Positions 33,301 to 46,104 of a DNA stretch of 64,000 nucleotides are shown in pieces. Positions within the stretch are counted from its first letter, which is position 1, and the number at the start of each line of letters is the position of its first letter. The stretch covers positions 575,099-639,098 of the forward strand of contig JACAXG010000169.1 of NCBI GenBank assembly GCA_018881555.1. The letters run 5' to 3'. A model generated the notes under the pieces. The model was not told where the DNA came from. It was given only the letters and a program-made list of their open reading frames with translations, and did no database searches. The position numbers and the translations under genes are program-made. The stretch is from Amblyornis subalaris. Lineage: Eukaryota; Chordata; Aves; Passeriformes; Ptilonorhynchidae.

Positions 33301-34455
33301 CAACGCCGCTGTCTCCAGAAAGGAAGGGGAAAAAAAACACGAGGGAAGTGAAACTGACAATTTTTAAGTCCTGGGGACAGAGTCCTATGACTGGGCATGG
33401 TCCTGTGTCACATGAAAGGTGTGGGAAAGTGCTGAAGCGTTGGTTACACTCACATTTCTGGCTTCAAAAATAGCCTGAGAACCAAACCATGACTTCAGAG
33501 CTGGGGCAGCTCCCAGGCGAGCGCTGCCAGGAGGGGCTGCGGCCCCCGGACACCTGGCCAGGGCACCGGGACCCTCCCTCCCTCCCGTGCCACGGGACAG
33601 CCCCGACTGCNCTCGGATTTCAGCTCTGGCCTCGAGCACCTGGCTGGAATCAGACGTGAATTTAAGCTCAGTTAAAGGCTGGAGCAGTCCCGGTGAGTGA
33701 GGCATTTTCCAATTACCTCATCCAGCGTATCCAGTCGCTGCACCGACTTTGTAAACTAAATGAAACCGCACACAAATTACACTGACACTAAGAACAACAT
33801 TGCACAGGCTGCCCTTTGCTGTGCTCTCCAGGTTTGTTCTGTTTACAACTCTGTTTACTGCCCTCATCTCCCCACATTACTCAGGCTCCAACACGAGACG
33901 TAAACAGGCAAAAATTTGGCTATTGGTTCTGAGGGCATAATTTTTTTTATGAGTTCTGATGGGGAAAATGAGAACAAACCAGATTTTTTTCAGAGTTGCC
34001 TGNGCTGCTGGAGCAGCGCGTGCCCCGTCAGAGAAGAGCCCGAGTGCCTCGGAGGGCGCTGCGTGTCCCCTGTCCCTGCTGAGCTCACAGCTCTCTGCTG
34101 TGGCAGGACACACGTTTCTAACCTATAGAACTCTTCTTCCTGCACGGCTGGGGCTCACCAATGTCCGACCTGGATGGAGCCCAGCAGAGCATCATGCACA
34201 GCCTGGGGGGAAGCAGGACTTCGCCAGGCACAGCCCTCGGTCCCGGTGGCACCTGCTCTGTGTCCCCCCCCAGCCACGAGCAGGGGAGACAGCTTGTACC
34301 AAACCAGAGCCACACCAAACTGTGTCAGGCCAGGCACAGGCTGCAACAAACAGCAGTCATCGCCATGGGAAAGATGGAGAATCTCCAAAAAACGCAGCAA
34401 ATATCACGAATACCTGCACAAACTAGCTGGGCTGCTCAGCCCCTGCTCTCACTGC
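30307..34455. other. Single-copy non-coding stretch, 4.1 kb
   Basis: No gene found. It contains an 18 bp imperfect tandem at 31374-31415, AT-rich unique blocks at 31680-31800 and 32030-32160 (ATTTGATAATCTTCCAATTA, GCAATAATTGATTGTGC) and at 32990-33110, and a GC-rich patch at 33500-33620. Short frames are unsupported. Confidence 0.5.
31374..31415. repeat. 18 bp imperfect tandem repeat
   Basis: GGGATGGGAC-N-CTTGCT, then GGGACGGGACATCCTGCT, then GGGATGG. Two and a third units. Confidence 0.8.
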
Positions 34456-34805
34456 CAGAATTATAGAATTCCAGAATGGTTTGGGTTGGAAGGACCTTAA
34501 AGATCATGTTGTTCCAGCCCCCCTACCATGGGCAGGGACACCTTCCACTATCCCAGGCTGCTCCAAGCCCTGTCCAACCTGGCCTTGGACACTTGCAGGG
34601 AAGGGGGAGCCACAGCTTCTCTGGGCAACCTGTGCCAGGGCCTTCCCACCCTCACAGGGAACAATTCCTTCCCAACATCCCATCTAACCCTNCNCTGTGG
34701 CAGNGGGAAGCCATTCCCCCTTGTCCTGTGCCTCCAGTCCCCTGTCCAAAGTCCCTCTCCAGCTCCCCTGNAGGCACCACAGAGGCACAAGAAACCTCTT
34801 GAGAA
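34456..34805 (-). mobile_element. CR1 LINE 3' region
   Basis: The complement of CR1: AGAATTCCAGAATGGTTTGG, GTTGGAAGGACCTTAAAGAT, CTACCATGGGCAGGGACACC, GTCCAACCTGGCCTTGGACA, GCCACAGCTTCTCTGGGCAA, GGCCTTCCCACCCTCACAGG, TCCCTCTCCAGCTCCCCTG. Four N bases fall within 34692-34772, a local excess suggesting read cross-mapping in repeats. The antisense frame at 34476-34802 is repeat-derived. Confidence 0.95.
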
Positions 34806-35413
34806 GTGACAGCTCCGTGCTGGGGGGAGTGGAAGGAGTGAGTCTCCAAAACACACTGTGCACAGGGCCCTGCTGTCATGTCCTGCAGGTGCAGCAGATG
34901 CTCCACACACACCAGCCAATGCCACACACTGCAAACTGGGTGTCCCTGCAGCAGGGGGGGACGGCAGCACTGGCACTGTGTCACGGTGCCACCACTTGTA
35001 CTGACACCCACGCTCACAGTGCACTGCAAGAGGAGGGGGACTGAAAAGACAGCAAGGACATCCATAAATGCATGCACAAAATTATGAGAAAATTTCAAAC
35101 CAGACACACTCATCAGCTACAGATACTCTCACACAGCTCAGCTACCCCGTGTTACTGCGAGGTCATACCCAATGTCCCCAGGCTGCTTCTAATGAGCAAA
35201 GTGACAATTACACTTCAGAAAAGGGAATAATGAAGAAAGTATTGGCTTTGCCTGTGAGAGTGCTCTGGCCCCAAGGGTGCTCTGCTCTCCCCTCATCCCC
35301 TTTTGTGTCAGCTCTGGGTGTTTTTCCCCCCAGCCCAGCACACTCTGCTCCCATGTTTCTGCTGACAAAGCAGTTTGTTGGCTGATGTGGTAAAGCAATC
35401 CAGTGAATTTTTT

Positions 35414-35429
35414 GTGTTGCATGCAACAC
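35414..35429. other. 16 bp perfect palindrome with extended hairpin
   Basis: GTGTTGCATGCAACAC is self-complementary. A TTTTT run before it and an AAAAA run after it (past TGC) could extend the stem with a 3-base bulge. A T16 run follows 24 bp downstream. Confidence 0.9.
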
Positions 35430-35452
35430 TGCAAAAAGACAAATTATTTGTC

Positions 35453-35468
35453 TTTTTTTTTTTTTTTT
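35453..35468. repeat. T16 homopolymer
   Basis: Sixteen consecutive T. CR1 elements lack poly(A), so this need not mark a retroposon. No SINE-like body is recognisable beside it. Confidence 0.9.
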
Positions 35469-36132
35469 AGCCTTTCTTTGCATACCTTAAGTAGCTAAAT
35501 ACAGTTTGCCTTTTTCTCATTGCTCTGGCAGTGAGTGAGCAGCTGCTCATCACGCAGCACCTTCCAAGGTATGCTTCTAAAAGTGGTTTTGAAAAATAAG
35601 AGTCTTTCAAAGCTCCAAAAAAAGCAACAGCATTTCNACTTCAGAAGAGCACAATAGTGGCTGCAAGGGTGACTCCTGCTAGAGAAGAGGAGCACAGACA
35701 ACACTGCTGCTAAATGCAACCGCCTGGGGAGTGGGACAACAGTGGAACAGGAAAGGCATGGCAAAGGCCGGGCTGTCCGTGGCCTCAGACTGTCCATCCT
35801 TGTGACTTCTGGGGCCACTGTGGCTTCACAGGCATTTTCAAGCTTTAACTGAAAGTGCCAAGTGCTGATGTTCCCTGTGACACGAGTTTGTAGCCAGACA
35901 GCTCAAGGCTGGCCACCATCATGTGCTGGGGTTCTGAGGCCCACAGAGCTCAGCAGCCTTTGGTTTGCCTCTGTCAGAGAGGGAGGAGTGTCAGGAGAGG
36001 TGCTCACTCTGTTGTCATCTGCAAGGCTCTGGGGCAGAGCCCTGCAGGGACGGCACGGGCAGGGCAGTGAGCACGGGCGCTGCCACACAGCTCTGACAGA
36101 GCTTTCACCAGCCCATCCTTGTGGGCTTCACC

Positions 36133-36150
36133 CTGCTGCTGCTGCTGCTG
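36133..36150. repeat. (CTG)6 trinucleotide
   Basis: Six perfect CTG units. The enclosing frames on either strand (Leu or Gln runs) are unsupported as genes. Confidence 0.95.
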
Positions 36151-38150
36151 GTTACAGCCTGGGTGACATGAACAGGAACAAGTGTCCTTCCCAGAACTAC
36201 ACTCCATCCCTTGGAGCTCAGGAGCTTGNTTCTGGGGTTTGCCTGGCAGGTAAGAGATGGCTCCACAGGTTGTGAGTTCCGTTATTCTGTCCCCTCCATC
36301 TGGGCTTCTTGCTTTCCTCCTAGATATCCGAGCTTGGAACCGAGCACTGCCTGGCATGTAACACATGGCACTCGGAATGAGGAAGGGAGATGAACAGTGG
36401 GTCACTCTTTTTCCAGTGACCTCATCACTATGGTTAAAAAGGGGGAACTCAGAGAAGCTTTGTGGTCTAATACATAGAAATACCTATATTCCTTAGAAAC
36501 AAGACTTTCGAAATGCATGTGCAATGACACACATAATTTACATGGACAGATGCCACGACTTGTTGCTCAGATCAGGTCTCTGCATTCAGAAATTCTTTGC
36601 TAATCGGGGTGTCTGTTCATGCGTGGATTCAGATTCCCAGCGCGTGTTTGCACTTGCCACGGTAACTCCCTGCAGGAATCAGGCACACCTTGTTTGTACA
36701 CCCTTACCCAGACAGTTGCATATTTGGCACGACTGTGCAGTCCAGAGAGCATTTATGAATGAATTAAACCACTTAACAGAATCAAATGCTTGGGGAAAGG
36801 ACAGGCAAGAAGCAGCTCTGCTTTGTATCACTCAGCATTAAAAACACAGAGGACTGACATCTTCCAGCCTCTCCTCAGCACGCNGAGTTGAGCCTTTTCC
36901 CCTCAGGATGCTCAATGGACGAGCTGTCAGAACACAGTACCTGCAGCACAGGAGTTCAATGGGAAACTCCCTGCATGCACTGACCTAAACTAGCCTAATT
37001 CTGGTATCATAATTCTTAAAGCTAACTATTGCCAGCATTATTTCCGTGTATCCAGCTCATTCCAACAGGCTCCACNTTCCCAGCCAGCAATCCTTCTCAG
37101 AGTCACTCACTGGAATTCCAGATCATTTAATTTCAAAACCAANTAAATACAATTAGAGGAATTTCTACAACCATTCCCTTCATAGGATGCACAGGAATGA
37201 TCTGCAATTCATCGCCACTGGTGGTACTTCTGGAAAGGATGTGAAGGACTTTCTAAAAGGAGGAAAAGTTCCATCAAGAAAAANTTGCTTCCTCTTTTCC
37301 TTCTTTTATCTAGGGAAAACACCCAACACAAGCACAGGGTCTTCAGTTGAGTGCAGGGGAATTTAGAGTGTATTTCCAGCTCCATGTCAGACAAAGGCCT
37401 GGGGACCTTTCAGCCACTGCCAGTGAAACTGTGGTGACATAGCAAAGGCAGTTGGAGCTGTCAGTGACACAGGATGAGCCCAGTTTGTGTCCCAAGTGGC
37501 TCGATGGAAACCAGCAGCTTTGTCCCTTGCCTGGCTGTGGCCAGCAGTGAGCCTGGCNTGACCTCAGGCAGTGGGCAGGATTTTTCACAAATTTCCTCTC
37601 TCTTAAGAACTCAGCCCCACATGTCTCAACTTCCTAAGCACCACAGCTCACACTGAGCTCATCTGCATCCCCCAAACCTCAGTGCCTCTGGGCTGTCCCC
37701 CCAGCCCTGCTNCAGAGCCCTACTGAAATTCAAACTTGATGAATTCAGCACAAATATTTTGGATTTTCAAAAGCAACCAGGAAAGCTTTGTGATCTGGTG
37801 AGAGCTGACTTACACCCACTGTCCTAAGGCTGGCTGCCGTGCCAAATCTCACCCTTGTTTCAGAGGAAGGTGGCCCCTTCCCAAAGAGAGGCTGGAGCTG
37901 GGCCAGTGCCAAGGATGGAGATCAGATGTTGTTGTGATGGTGGTTCCCAGCTCCTCGCCTGCAGAAAGGCATCGCAAAGGGAGAGAGAGAATTGCTGGCG
38001 AGAGAGAGGAGGGCTTTCTGTGGTGGGCTTGGGGCAGCTCTTCCTGCTGCAGCGTCAGCATTCCCACCTGAAAGACCTCTGGAATTGTGCACTGGCCCAT
38101 ATTGGTGCAGCAGCACTTTGAGCTTCCCTGGGTGGGCAGGCACTGGTATT

Positions 38151-41100
38151 ACTTGGAGACAAATGTCTGTGGATTATTTAACTCAAATGATCAAATACAC
38201 TTCACACAGCATTTTCCATCATTCCCCANGTGAATCCTCTTGCTCTGCCATTTAGCAATTACTGGCAATTTCTGGGAGACAGGTCTTAAACTTTGGGGCT
38301 AAACCCAANGTAAACTGCATTAGCTCTGAAATGAGAGTTTTTCTGCCCCTCAGGCCAGATTTTTTTTCACACTGGTTTTACACAAGCACAGCAGTGACCT
38401 GTGCTATGGACTTGGCCGTACCTTCAGCGAGAAGAGCTTAAATCCAGTGTTTGTACACACAGGCAATTTGGGGTTTCTGTGTAACACAGAGTACTACTGC
38501 CACATGCCTGCACTTTCATGCAGATTTTTCCTGAATGTTTTGCAGTCCTCTTTCCTATTTTGATAAAAGAAAGTTACTTTCAAAAGTAAAGGCTTATAAT
38601 TTCTGGTGATCTAAACAGATGTGACTTGACAAAGGGGTCCATTGTAGGGCCATGTTAGTGCTTTATTTTTTAACGATGAAGGCTTTGGTTGTTTGTTATG
38701 GTGAGAAATAGTTTCCCCTCCAGATAGCCCCTTGAGAAATTCATGAGAGAAAATCCAGACTGTGAAAAGTATGGCTTGTGAGGAATTTGAAACAACATGA
38801 CAGGGGAAGCAAATCATCGTGAAAATCCTATTAGAGAAAGCCTGGGCTCATGACCACCTCCAGCCCCCGCTCCAGGTGAGCTGTCTGGCTGTGTCTGTGC
38901 CATGGCTGTCCCCAGGAATCAGAACCATCCCTCAGCCTGTCTGTCTTTCTGGAGACCCACAAAGCGAGGGTGAACTTGCCCAGAGGAGGCTGGTCTGAGC
39001 CAAAGACAAAACAACGCCTGAAAGAGTGAAACCNCGGGTCAAGGTAAGGAGGGAAGAGCTGGCAGCAGAACCCGCTGCTGTTGTGCAACTCTGCCTAATC
39101 AGACACAGATACAGATGCAAACCACCCGTGAAGGCTTCAGAGAAGTTTACATTTCAGCTGGGTTGCACAGCTGGACAGGGATGGCTTCGCATGTGAGGCT
39201 GATTTCTCCAGGGTGCAGCTCTGGAGAGGGGTAACCCCTGTAGTGCCTCTGGAAAGCTCCAGTTTCTGACCCATGGTCAGGTTTGTTCCCCGTCTCCCCA
39301 GGCTTCTTTCCAGGCACATGCTGAAGTGCTCTGCTCTACTGTAATTCAAATACACTTCAATAAATTTCAGTTCTCATCTGAGACTTCACTTTTGAAGATA
39401 GCAGAATAGCTTGGGTTCATGTCAGAACAGTTTTAAGGCCTCCGGCATCAAAAATAATGTCGTAAATGTAAAAATACCAGCTTTTCAGAGAGATGTGAGG
39501 TGCCAAGAGATTTCACACACACAAATGATCGTGATATTGGGCTTCAAGCTCCATTTGCATTTCTTCCATGGTTACCTAAGGCTGGACCCAGTAATCTGAG
39601 CTGAATCNCCTCGAGGGGTTTTATCTAATGGTCCCCCCAAGTAGGCTCTCACATCCCTTAGCAGAGCCCATGTTTCCCTGCCTACTGCAGGGATTCTAAT
39701 GGAAGGATCTCCATCCAGNACACCACACTCCAAGCATTTGCAGGTTCCTTTCTAGAGCTGACCCACAGCCATGGCTGGATGTGGCTCCACACTGCACTGG
39801 GAGAGACAATCTCAGCACACAGCAAGGAAGATCTCNGAACACAGGAGGAAGATAAGCATGAGCACAACGAATCCACAAAACTGCCAAAGTGCAGGAAATT
39901 GGCCAATTATCCAGCCCTGGTTTTTAGCAGAAGCCATACAAAGGGATCTTTATGNATGAGAAGATGGCAGAAAAGGAGGGAGAGGCGACTATCAGGGAAA
40001 ACGAACAGCAGGGTGAACTACGACTGAGTATTTATGACCATCCTCTGAGAGGTTGTTCCTAGTCCAGCTAGTGACTGAATGTCAGGATTATTTAGGAGGA
40101 CTTGTTAAAACAAGCAAAAAAACCCCCCCGACAATGCTGACAATGCTTCTAAATCACAGCAGCTTCGTGTGGGGTAAGGACTCATGTCCTTGCTCACGAT
40201 GGAGCCACGGGAGGGACGAGGGCAGGAGTGGTGGGCTCATCTCTCGGCATCAGTTTGTCCCCCTCACTGACATTCCTGCAGGACTACTGGCCATGGCATT
40301 CAGTGTCCACCAAACCTCAACACGTGGATTTAGCCTGGAGCAGGCTGCATCAAAATCACACAACAGAGGAGGAAGTGAAGCCCCAGCAGCCAGCGAAGAC
40401 ACCCTGGCCCTGCGCAGACAGGCCCTCACTCACACTGCTGCTGGGCTGAAAAAATTATCAGAAAATACCCATTGAAAAATTCCCTTTCCTGTCTGATACT
40501 GTAAACACAAGTTCAGCACAGAAGACTCCAAGGGATAAGATGGTTTTGATGACTTCCAGCCGCACATACACTCCGCAGACTCACTTCCCAAACAGCCCAT
40601 TATCACCATGCAGGCAGTTCATTTATTTGCTGAGAATTCTCATTTAAAAAAACTAATCAGGAAGGATTTATTCCCCTCTGATAAGGCACAGGAGGGCACG
40701 GTGAAGGGTCTGGCTCCTGCTGGTTGTCAGGCTCCTTGTCTGGCGGTTAATGTCAAGCTGACACCGCGGCAGGGCTCGGACACGTCCCTCAGCCCCCGTG
40801 CTCCGGGGGTCTGGCTCTGGAGACTGGGGCTCCACCACCAACGTTTCCACAGGACATGAGACGGACCATTTCAGTGCCTTGGTTTCTCCAGAAGTAAAAG
40901 AGAGGTATTTCAGCCAAGCAGTCAAAAGGATGCGAAGGTGGGAGTCCACCACTGTTGGGAATTGTCTGAGGCCTTAACTGAACACAGCATCACATCCCGG
41001 CGCATCTGGAGCTGCCGTAGGAGGCAGGATTTTGGGACAGCAGATTAGGGCTTGTACAGCCAGCCTAAAGCCCTTTTTTCCTGTGCTGGCCCAATGATGT

Positions 41101-41792
41101 CATCCCGGGGGAAGCAGTACCAGGACCTGCTGCAGGGCTCAGCCCACTCTTGCCTGGGAAGGAGCTGCAGTGAGGGGGGCAGAGCTCCCCGACACAGGGC
41201 CCAGATTCATGGAGAGCCGACATCATCATTGGCAGATGTACCTTCCCCAGGGCTCCAAAATCTCTGTCAGCAAACAGAAAGCAACTGGAAGGAAAAAAAA
41301 AGACTAAAAGAAAGCCTGTACTTGAAATATGCTTTGTTTTCTTTTAAAAAATCCAGGATCCTATCCAGCTTGAAAGAGGAGGCGAGCACTGAAACAAGCT
41401 CTTTGTTTTTTACATTAGTTCAAGTAGAAAACACTTTTTAAAATATATTCCTCTGAGGTTCTGATACTGCCTCTAGCCCCCACTTTTGGCAGGCTGGGAG
41501 CAGGTACTGCTCTCATCCCCGGCCCACAGCCCCTCTCCTTAACCCTTNCCAGCCTGCATGGGGGTCTTCCCCCACCACACTCCCTCCTGCCGCATCCTCT
41601 ATCCAGCATTTCGGTCCTGGCACAGTGGCTGAAGGAGCTGCCACCCTCTCCTGGGGGATATCTCCCTCTGCCCCAGGGGTTCGAGCCCCTGTGCTCCCTA
41701 GGGAACTGGGACCTTTGAACACACAGAAATAACAGCCTCACCGGGGGTCTCTCCAGCTCTCTGAAAAGAGGAAGGAGCCCCTCAAAACTCAG
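38151..41792. other. Single-copy non-coding stretch, 3.6 kb
   Basis: No gene or transposon recognised. 38150-38830 and 39340-39600 are AT-leaning unique sequence. A 9 bp direct duplication (GACAATGCT twice) lies at 40130-40147 after a C7 run. 40690-40860 has a modest CpG cluster. Confidence 0.5.
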
Positions 41793-41962
41793 AGAGCCAC
41801 TCAGAAGCTGTGGCTGGCCCATGCCCTGGAAGTGTTCAGGGCCAGGTTGGATGAGGCTTGGAGCAGCTTGGTCTAATGGAAGGCATCCCTGCCCATGGCA
41901 GGGNTGGGCCTGGATGAGCTTTAAGGTCCCTTCCAACCCAGCCCAGTCTGGGATTCTATGAA
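41793..41962 (+). mobile_element. CR1 LINE 3'-end fragment
   Basis: GAAGCTGTGGCTGGCCCATG, CCTGGAAGTGTTCAGGGCCA, GGTTGGATGAGGCTTGGAGC, CATCCCTGCCCATGGCAGGG, TGGATGAGCTTTAAGGTCCC, TTCCAACCCAGCCCAGTCTG and the tail GGATTCTATGAAA. 5'-truncated, with the 3' end complete and a single tail unit. Confidence 0.95.
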
Positions 41963-42829
41963 AGAACAGCTGAGAACTTTTCTCAGTCCTGGTGGGGTCT
42001 GAAGCCCCTCAAGTGAAGTGCTGCCCTTTACCAGCACCTTGGGCCTCCAGTGCTCCCCACAAGTGCCTGAGTGGTTAATTCCCATCAGGGCTCGTGCTCT
42101 CTGCCCAGAGCACAAAGGTGCTGGTTTATAATGGTCTGCCATCCTGCAGTCAGGACTGTGTCTGGCACCAGCCCAGGGGTCACTGCTGCAATTCCTGAAG
42201 ACACAAACTCGGTCCCCATTTTCTCTTGGCTGCACTGGTTGTGCAGGTTGAAGCGTGAAAGGCTGACTGCCAAGTGTTATGGTGTGAAGCCATTTTCCAT
42301 TTAAAGCTCTTGTTTTTCATGGCTTATAAGTTCCCACTCCCTGCCTCCATTCCTTTGGGTTGGGATTTGTCATGCTTGTTCTTAACCCAGAGGAGAGTTT
42401 CTTTAGGAAAGTTCGATGGTATAAGTAGCAGCAATTCCTCATCTGGCTTTCGTCATGGAAGACAACAGATATTCACAGAAACTGCTGTCTCTGAGAGGGA
42501 GGCAGCAGCAGAGAGAACTTCTGCTCCCAGCCTAGCACAAGCCCAATCCCACATGCCCCAGGGCTTTCCAGGAGTAGATCCAGCAGCAATTCCTGTACTG
42601 GGACACGGACAACCACCCATCCAAACATAAGCATTAATTGCAGTCCACAGGGCTGGTTTGCAGATGGCTGAGCCATGAGGGTGTGATCAGCAGCAGCTCA
42701 TTGAGACACGTTTNGGATGCATCCCGGGGGCAGGTGTAAATTCTAACTCACGAGGCACCGATGCCTGCACAGGCCCAGGGAAACGGCCTGGGGGGGTTGT
42801 GGATGAAAATCTCAACATGCCCTGGCCAT
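41963..42829. other. Single-copy non-coding stretch between CR1 copies
   Basis: No gene seen. GGTATAAGTAGC at about 42418-42429 is a TATA-like string without other promoter support. The right end shades into CR1-related sequence. Confidence 0.5.
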
Positions 42830-43452
42830 GTGAGCTGGGACCCTGAGACCCCTGTGTGCTGGGCTGAGCCCCCAGCATGGGCAGCAGGGGATGGGGGGGA
42901 CTCTGCCCCTCTGCCCTGCTCAGGTGAGACCCCACCTGCAGAGCTGCTCCAGCCCTGGGGCCCAACAGCAGGAGGATGTGGAGCTGCTGGAGAGAGTCCA
43001 GAGGAGCCACGGAGCTGCTCCCAGGGCTGGAGCCCCTCTGCTCTGGAGCCAGGCTGAGAGAGCTGGGGGTGTTCACCTGGAGAAGAGAAGGCTCCAGGGC
43101 GACCTTAGAGCCCCTTCCAGTGCCTAAAGGGGCTCCAGGAGAGCTGGAGAGGGACTTTGGANGAGGGCCTGGAGGGACAGGACAAGGGGGAACGGCTTCC
43201 CACTGCCACAGGGCAGGGTTAGATGGGATATTNGGAAGGAATTGTTCCCTGTGAGGGTGGGAAGGCCCTGGCACAGGTTGCCCAGAGAAGCTGTGGCTGC
43301 CCCATCCCTGGAACTGTCCAAGGCCAGGTTGGATGGGGCTTGGAGCAACCTGGGATAGTGGAAGGTGTCCCTGCTCATGGGAGGGGTGGNACTGGATGAG
43401 CTTTAAGGTCTCTGCTGACCCAAACAAGCCAGTCTGGGAGTCTGTAATTCAT
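42830..43452 (+). mobile_element. CR1 LINE 3' region, long copy
   Basis: Same block series as the copy at 29125: CTCTGCCCCTCTGCCCTGCT, GTGAGACCCCACCTGCAGAG, GAGAGAGTCCAGAGGAGCCA, CTCTGCTCTGGAGCCAGGCT, TTCACCTGGAGAAGAGAAGG, GGAAGGAATTGTTCCCTGTG, CCCCATCCCTGGAACTGTCC and GAGCAACCTGGGATAGTGGA. The tail is decayed (GTCTGGGAGTCTGTAATT). The 246-codon reverse frame at 42687-43427 is purely antisense CR1. Confidence 0.95.
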
Positions 43453-46104
43453 AACCAGAGCCAGCTCTGTTGGCCNTGCTGATACAGCTCCCTGTGCGCC
43501 CTGAGCCTGCTCTGTACCAGTTCCCATTCTGCAGCAGAAGAAATAAAATAACCTGCTTTTTAATAAAAAAAAAAAGCAAGGAACTTAGCTGCAAGCAGCT
43601 GATGTGTTATGATTGAAATTTCAAATAAGCAAATGGCAAATGTGCAAAATGAGTCCCACCCTGTCCCACCCACAGCCCATGGCTCAGCCTTCCCCGTGTC
43701 ACTCTCTCCAGACNGCCATGAAGTGAGGCAGAAAGGGGTTTCATCAGCTTCCATGGAAAATACAGTTTTGAACATCCCAATTTTGTTTAGTTATAATCTT
43801 AACCATAATATTTATATTAATGCTATTTATTCTAATTTATTTTCATTTAAACATATGCACAAGAGTAAAATAAAATAAAGTTGTGTTAGACTATTTTAAA
43901 AGCAAAAACCACAGAGCAGATAAGGAAGATAAGATGACATCTTTCCTGTAGAGAGATGGCTGGGGGTCACCAGGCACTGACACAAGAAACAGAAATTTGT
44001 TTCTACACCAAGGAACAATAAAAAGGCCTTCAAACATTTCGACAAGGAGTTGTGAAGGCTGAGTGGGGTGAACTCCATGGGAAGGAATTATTCCTCACTC
44101 TTCCACTTAAGCACAAAAAGAAGCATACAAAAGAAACATAAAACCCCACAACCCTGTCTCGGTTCTGTAGGAGAACATCTTTTTCGTGATTTGAAACAGG
44201 ATGTTACTTTTTCAGATCCTTTAATTTATTTACCAAACACTGTATCTCCCCACCGATTTTAAGGCTAATCACATCATTTTGCTTGGATAAGTCGTTGTTC
44301 TGCTGTCACACCATGAAGGGCCATTAAATCCCCAGTGGTGGGAGGATGCACCATGTTGGCACCTGAGCTGTCCCAGAGATTTATCACAGGATTTCTCAGT
44401 GTGGCATTCCCCAGGAACCAGCCAGCCCCAAACTCTTCCCCCCTGGAGCTAAAAGGGCCGAGGTCAGATGAAGCAGACAAAGAGAGATGCCAGCTGCTAA
44501 CAGCAATATCTTAAACCTTGCAAGGGCTCTGCCAGCCCCACGGGGACTGCGAGGGGAAACACAGCCAGGGTTCCCAGCAGCAGCAGCCCCACGGCACTGC
44601 CAGGTCAGATAAAGCAGAGAATGAATGGGAAAAATGGCTAATCTGGGGCAAAATGGTCCTTTAAAAAGAAAATATCAANTCACTGTCAAAGGCAAGTTCC
44701 ACTTTGTGTCCTCTTATGCAAACCTTCTCCTGCCTCGGTGTTTCCAGCTGCAGCCAGCACTGGTCATGGTCAGGTCACCAGGGTGAGGGTGAGGGGGCTT
44801 AGCTCACCCTGTCAGAGCTGGGGCAGCTTCATCCCGCNGGGAGGCAGAGCCACACTCAGCGGCCAGGGATGGGTGAGAACACAGAGCTGGGGGAGGTTTC
44901 TTCTCTGGAGGAAGTCTCCAGAATACCAATATTAATTGGTAAATGCTTTTCAGANGCTGTAATGCTCCTATAATGACTGTGGCGCCCAAATGGAAATGAC
45001 CTTCCTCCCGAGGAGGAGGAATCACCCTGGCCATGGACTCCAGCTCCCTCCCTTGAGCACCCCAGTAAGCAGAGTTCCCTGCAGAGACCAGCAAACCCTG
45101 GCTAGGAACAAGCTGTGGCCTCCTCAACCTGCATGCCCCCCAGCAACATCCCGAGCAGAGAAGAATGGAGGCATAAATGGAATTCAAAAGCTGTTGGAAA
45201 ATAAAAATGTTACTATTTAACAACTGAGAATGCATGTTCACAGGCTGCAGAGACAAAGGAGACAGCCACAGGGCCACTGTCATCCCCAGGGCTTGGCTGA
45301 TGGTGACCCCACACTCACTTCATGGGGCACCCCCAGACCCAGACACAGTCTAAAGGGCTCCTCCGGCTTGGCCACATTTCAGGGTCTCAGTTCCCACCTG
45401 CTGCACTCGGAGAGGGACAACCCCAGCCCCGAGGAACCCGAAATCACAGCTCAGAGCAACACTCTGCAAAGGAGCTCAGAACACTGAGAGGGCTCGTAGC
45501 TCCAGGGGGGGAAACCCTATGGATCAGGACATGCCACAGGCAGCCACGGGTGATGGGATGGTAGGACTGCATCACCTGTCCCTGGAACAGGCCACCGTGA
45601 TGGGTGANGGACATCAGAACAGGCTCATGGAGCTGCCTCACATCCCTGCCTCTCCCCAGCCTGCCAGCACCATCTGAGGGCAAGGCCATGGCACACCTTC
45701 CACTCCCCATCCCAAATTCCAGCGCAGCTCTGCCTCCTGCCTCCCCTCATGCNCCTCTGGAGCAGCAGTTGCTCCATGCACATGGTGGAGGCTGGTGCCT
45801 GCATTCCCAAGCTGGCTGCAGGAACACAGCTCCAGCTCCTGTGACACTGCTGCTGAACTCCAGCCCTGGTCCCGGGGGCAGGGGGACTTGTGGCTCTGGA
45901 GAAGATGGGATAAAAGTGTAACTCAGCCCTGACTGAGCTCCAGCTGTTCCTCCCATTACACCGGGCTGGGGAACACCCAGCAAAGGAAGTGCTGCCCATC
46001 ACTCCTCTACAGCCTCAGGTGAGCTGACAGCCCCCCACAGGCACCCCAGACCCTCCAGCAGCTGGGGGGGCTTTGCAGTAGGTCTTGCTGAGACCACGCT
46101 TTCC
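43453..46104. other. Single-copy non-coding stretch
   Basis: No gene found. It contains an A11 run at 43565-43575 and an AT-rich block at 43780-43880 (repeated TTTAT, ATAAT and AAATAAA words). 44740-44800 has short GTGAGGGT repeats. Frames at 45604-46002 on both strands overlap and show no domain. Confidence 0.5.

Larger units (their letters stand above)
34806..38150. other. Single-copy non-coding stretch
   Basis: No gene found. It contains a 16 bp palindrome at 35414-35429, a T16 run at 35453-35468 and (CTG)6 at 36133-36150. 36430-37210 is AT-leaning unique sequence with few simple repeats. Frames such as 35862-36275 show no family signature. Confidence 0.5.

Noticed and set aside
42687..43427. 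246-codon reverse frame
   Set aside because: Entirely antisense to the forward CR1 copy, and similar antisense frames recur in other CR1 copies (29416-29901, 52603-53022, 62762-62995).
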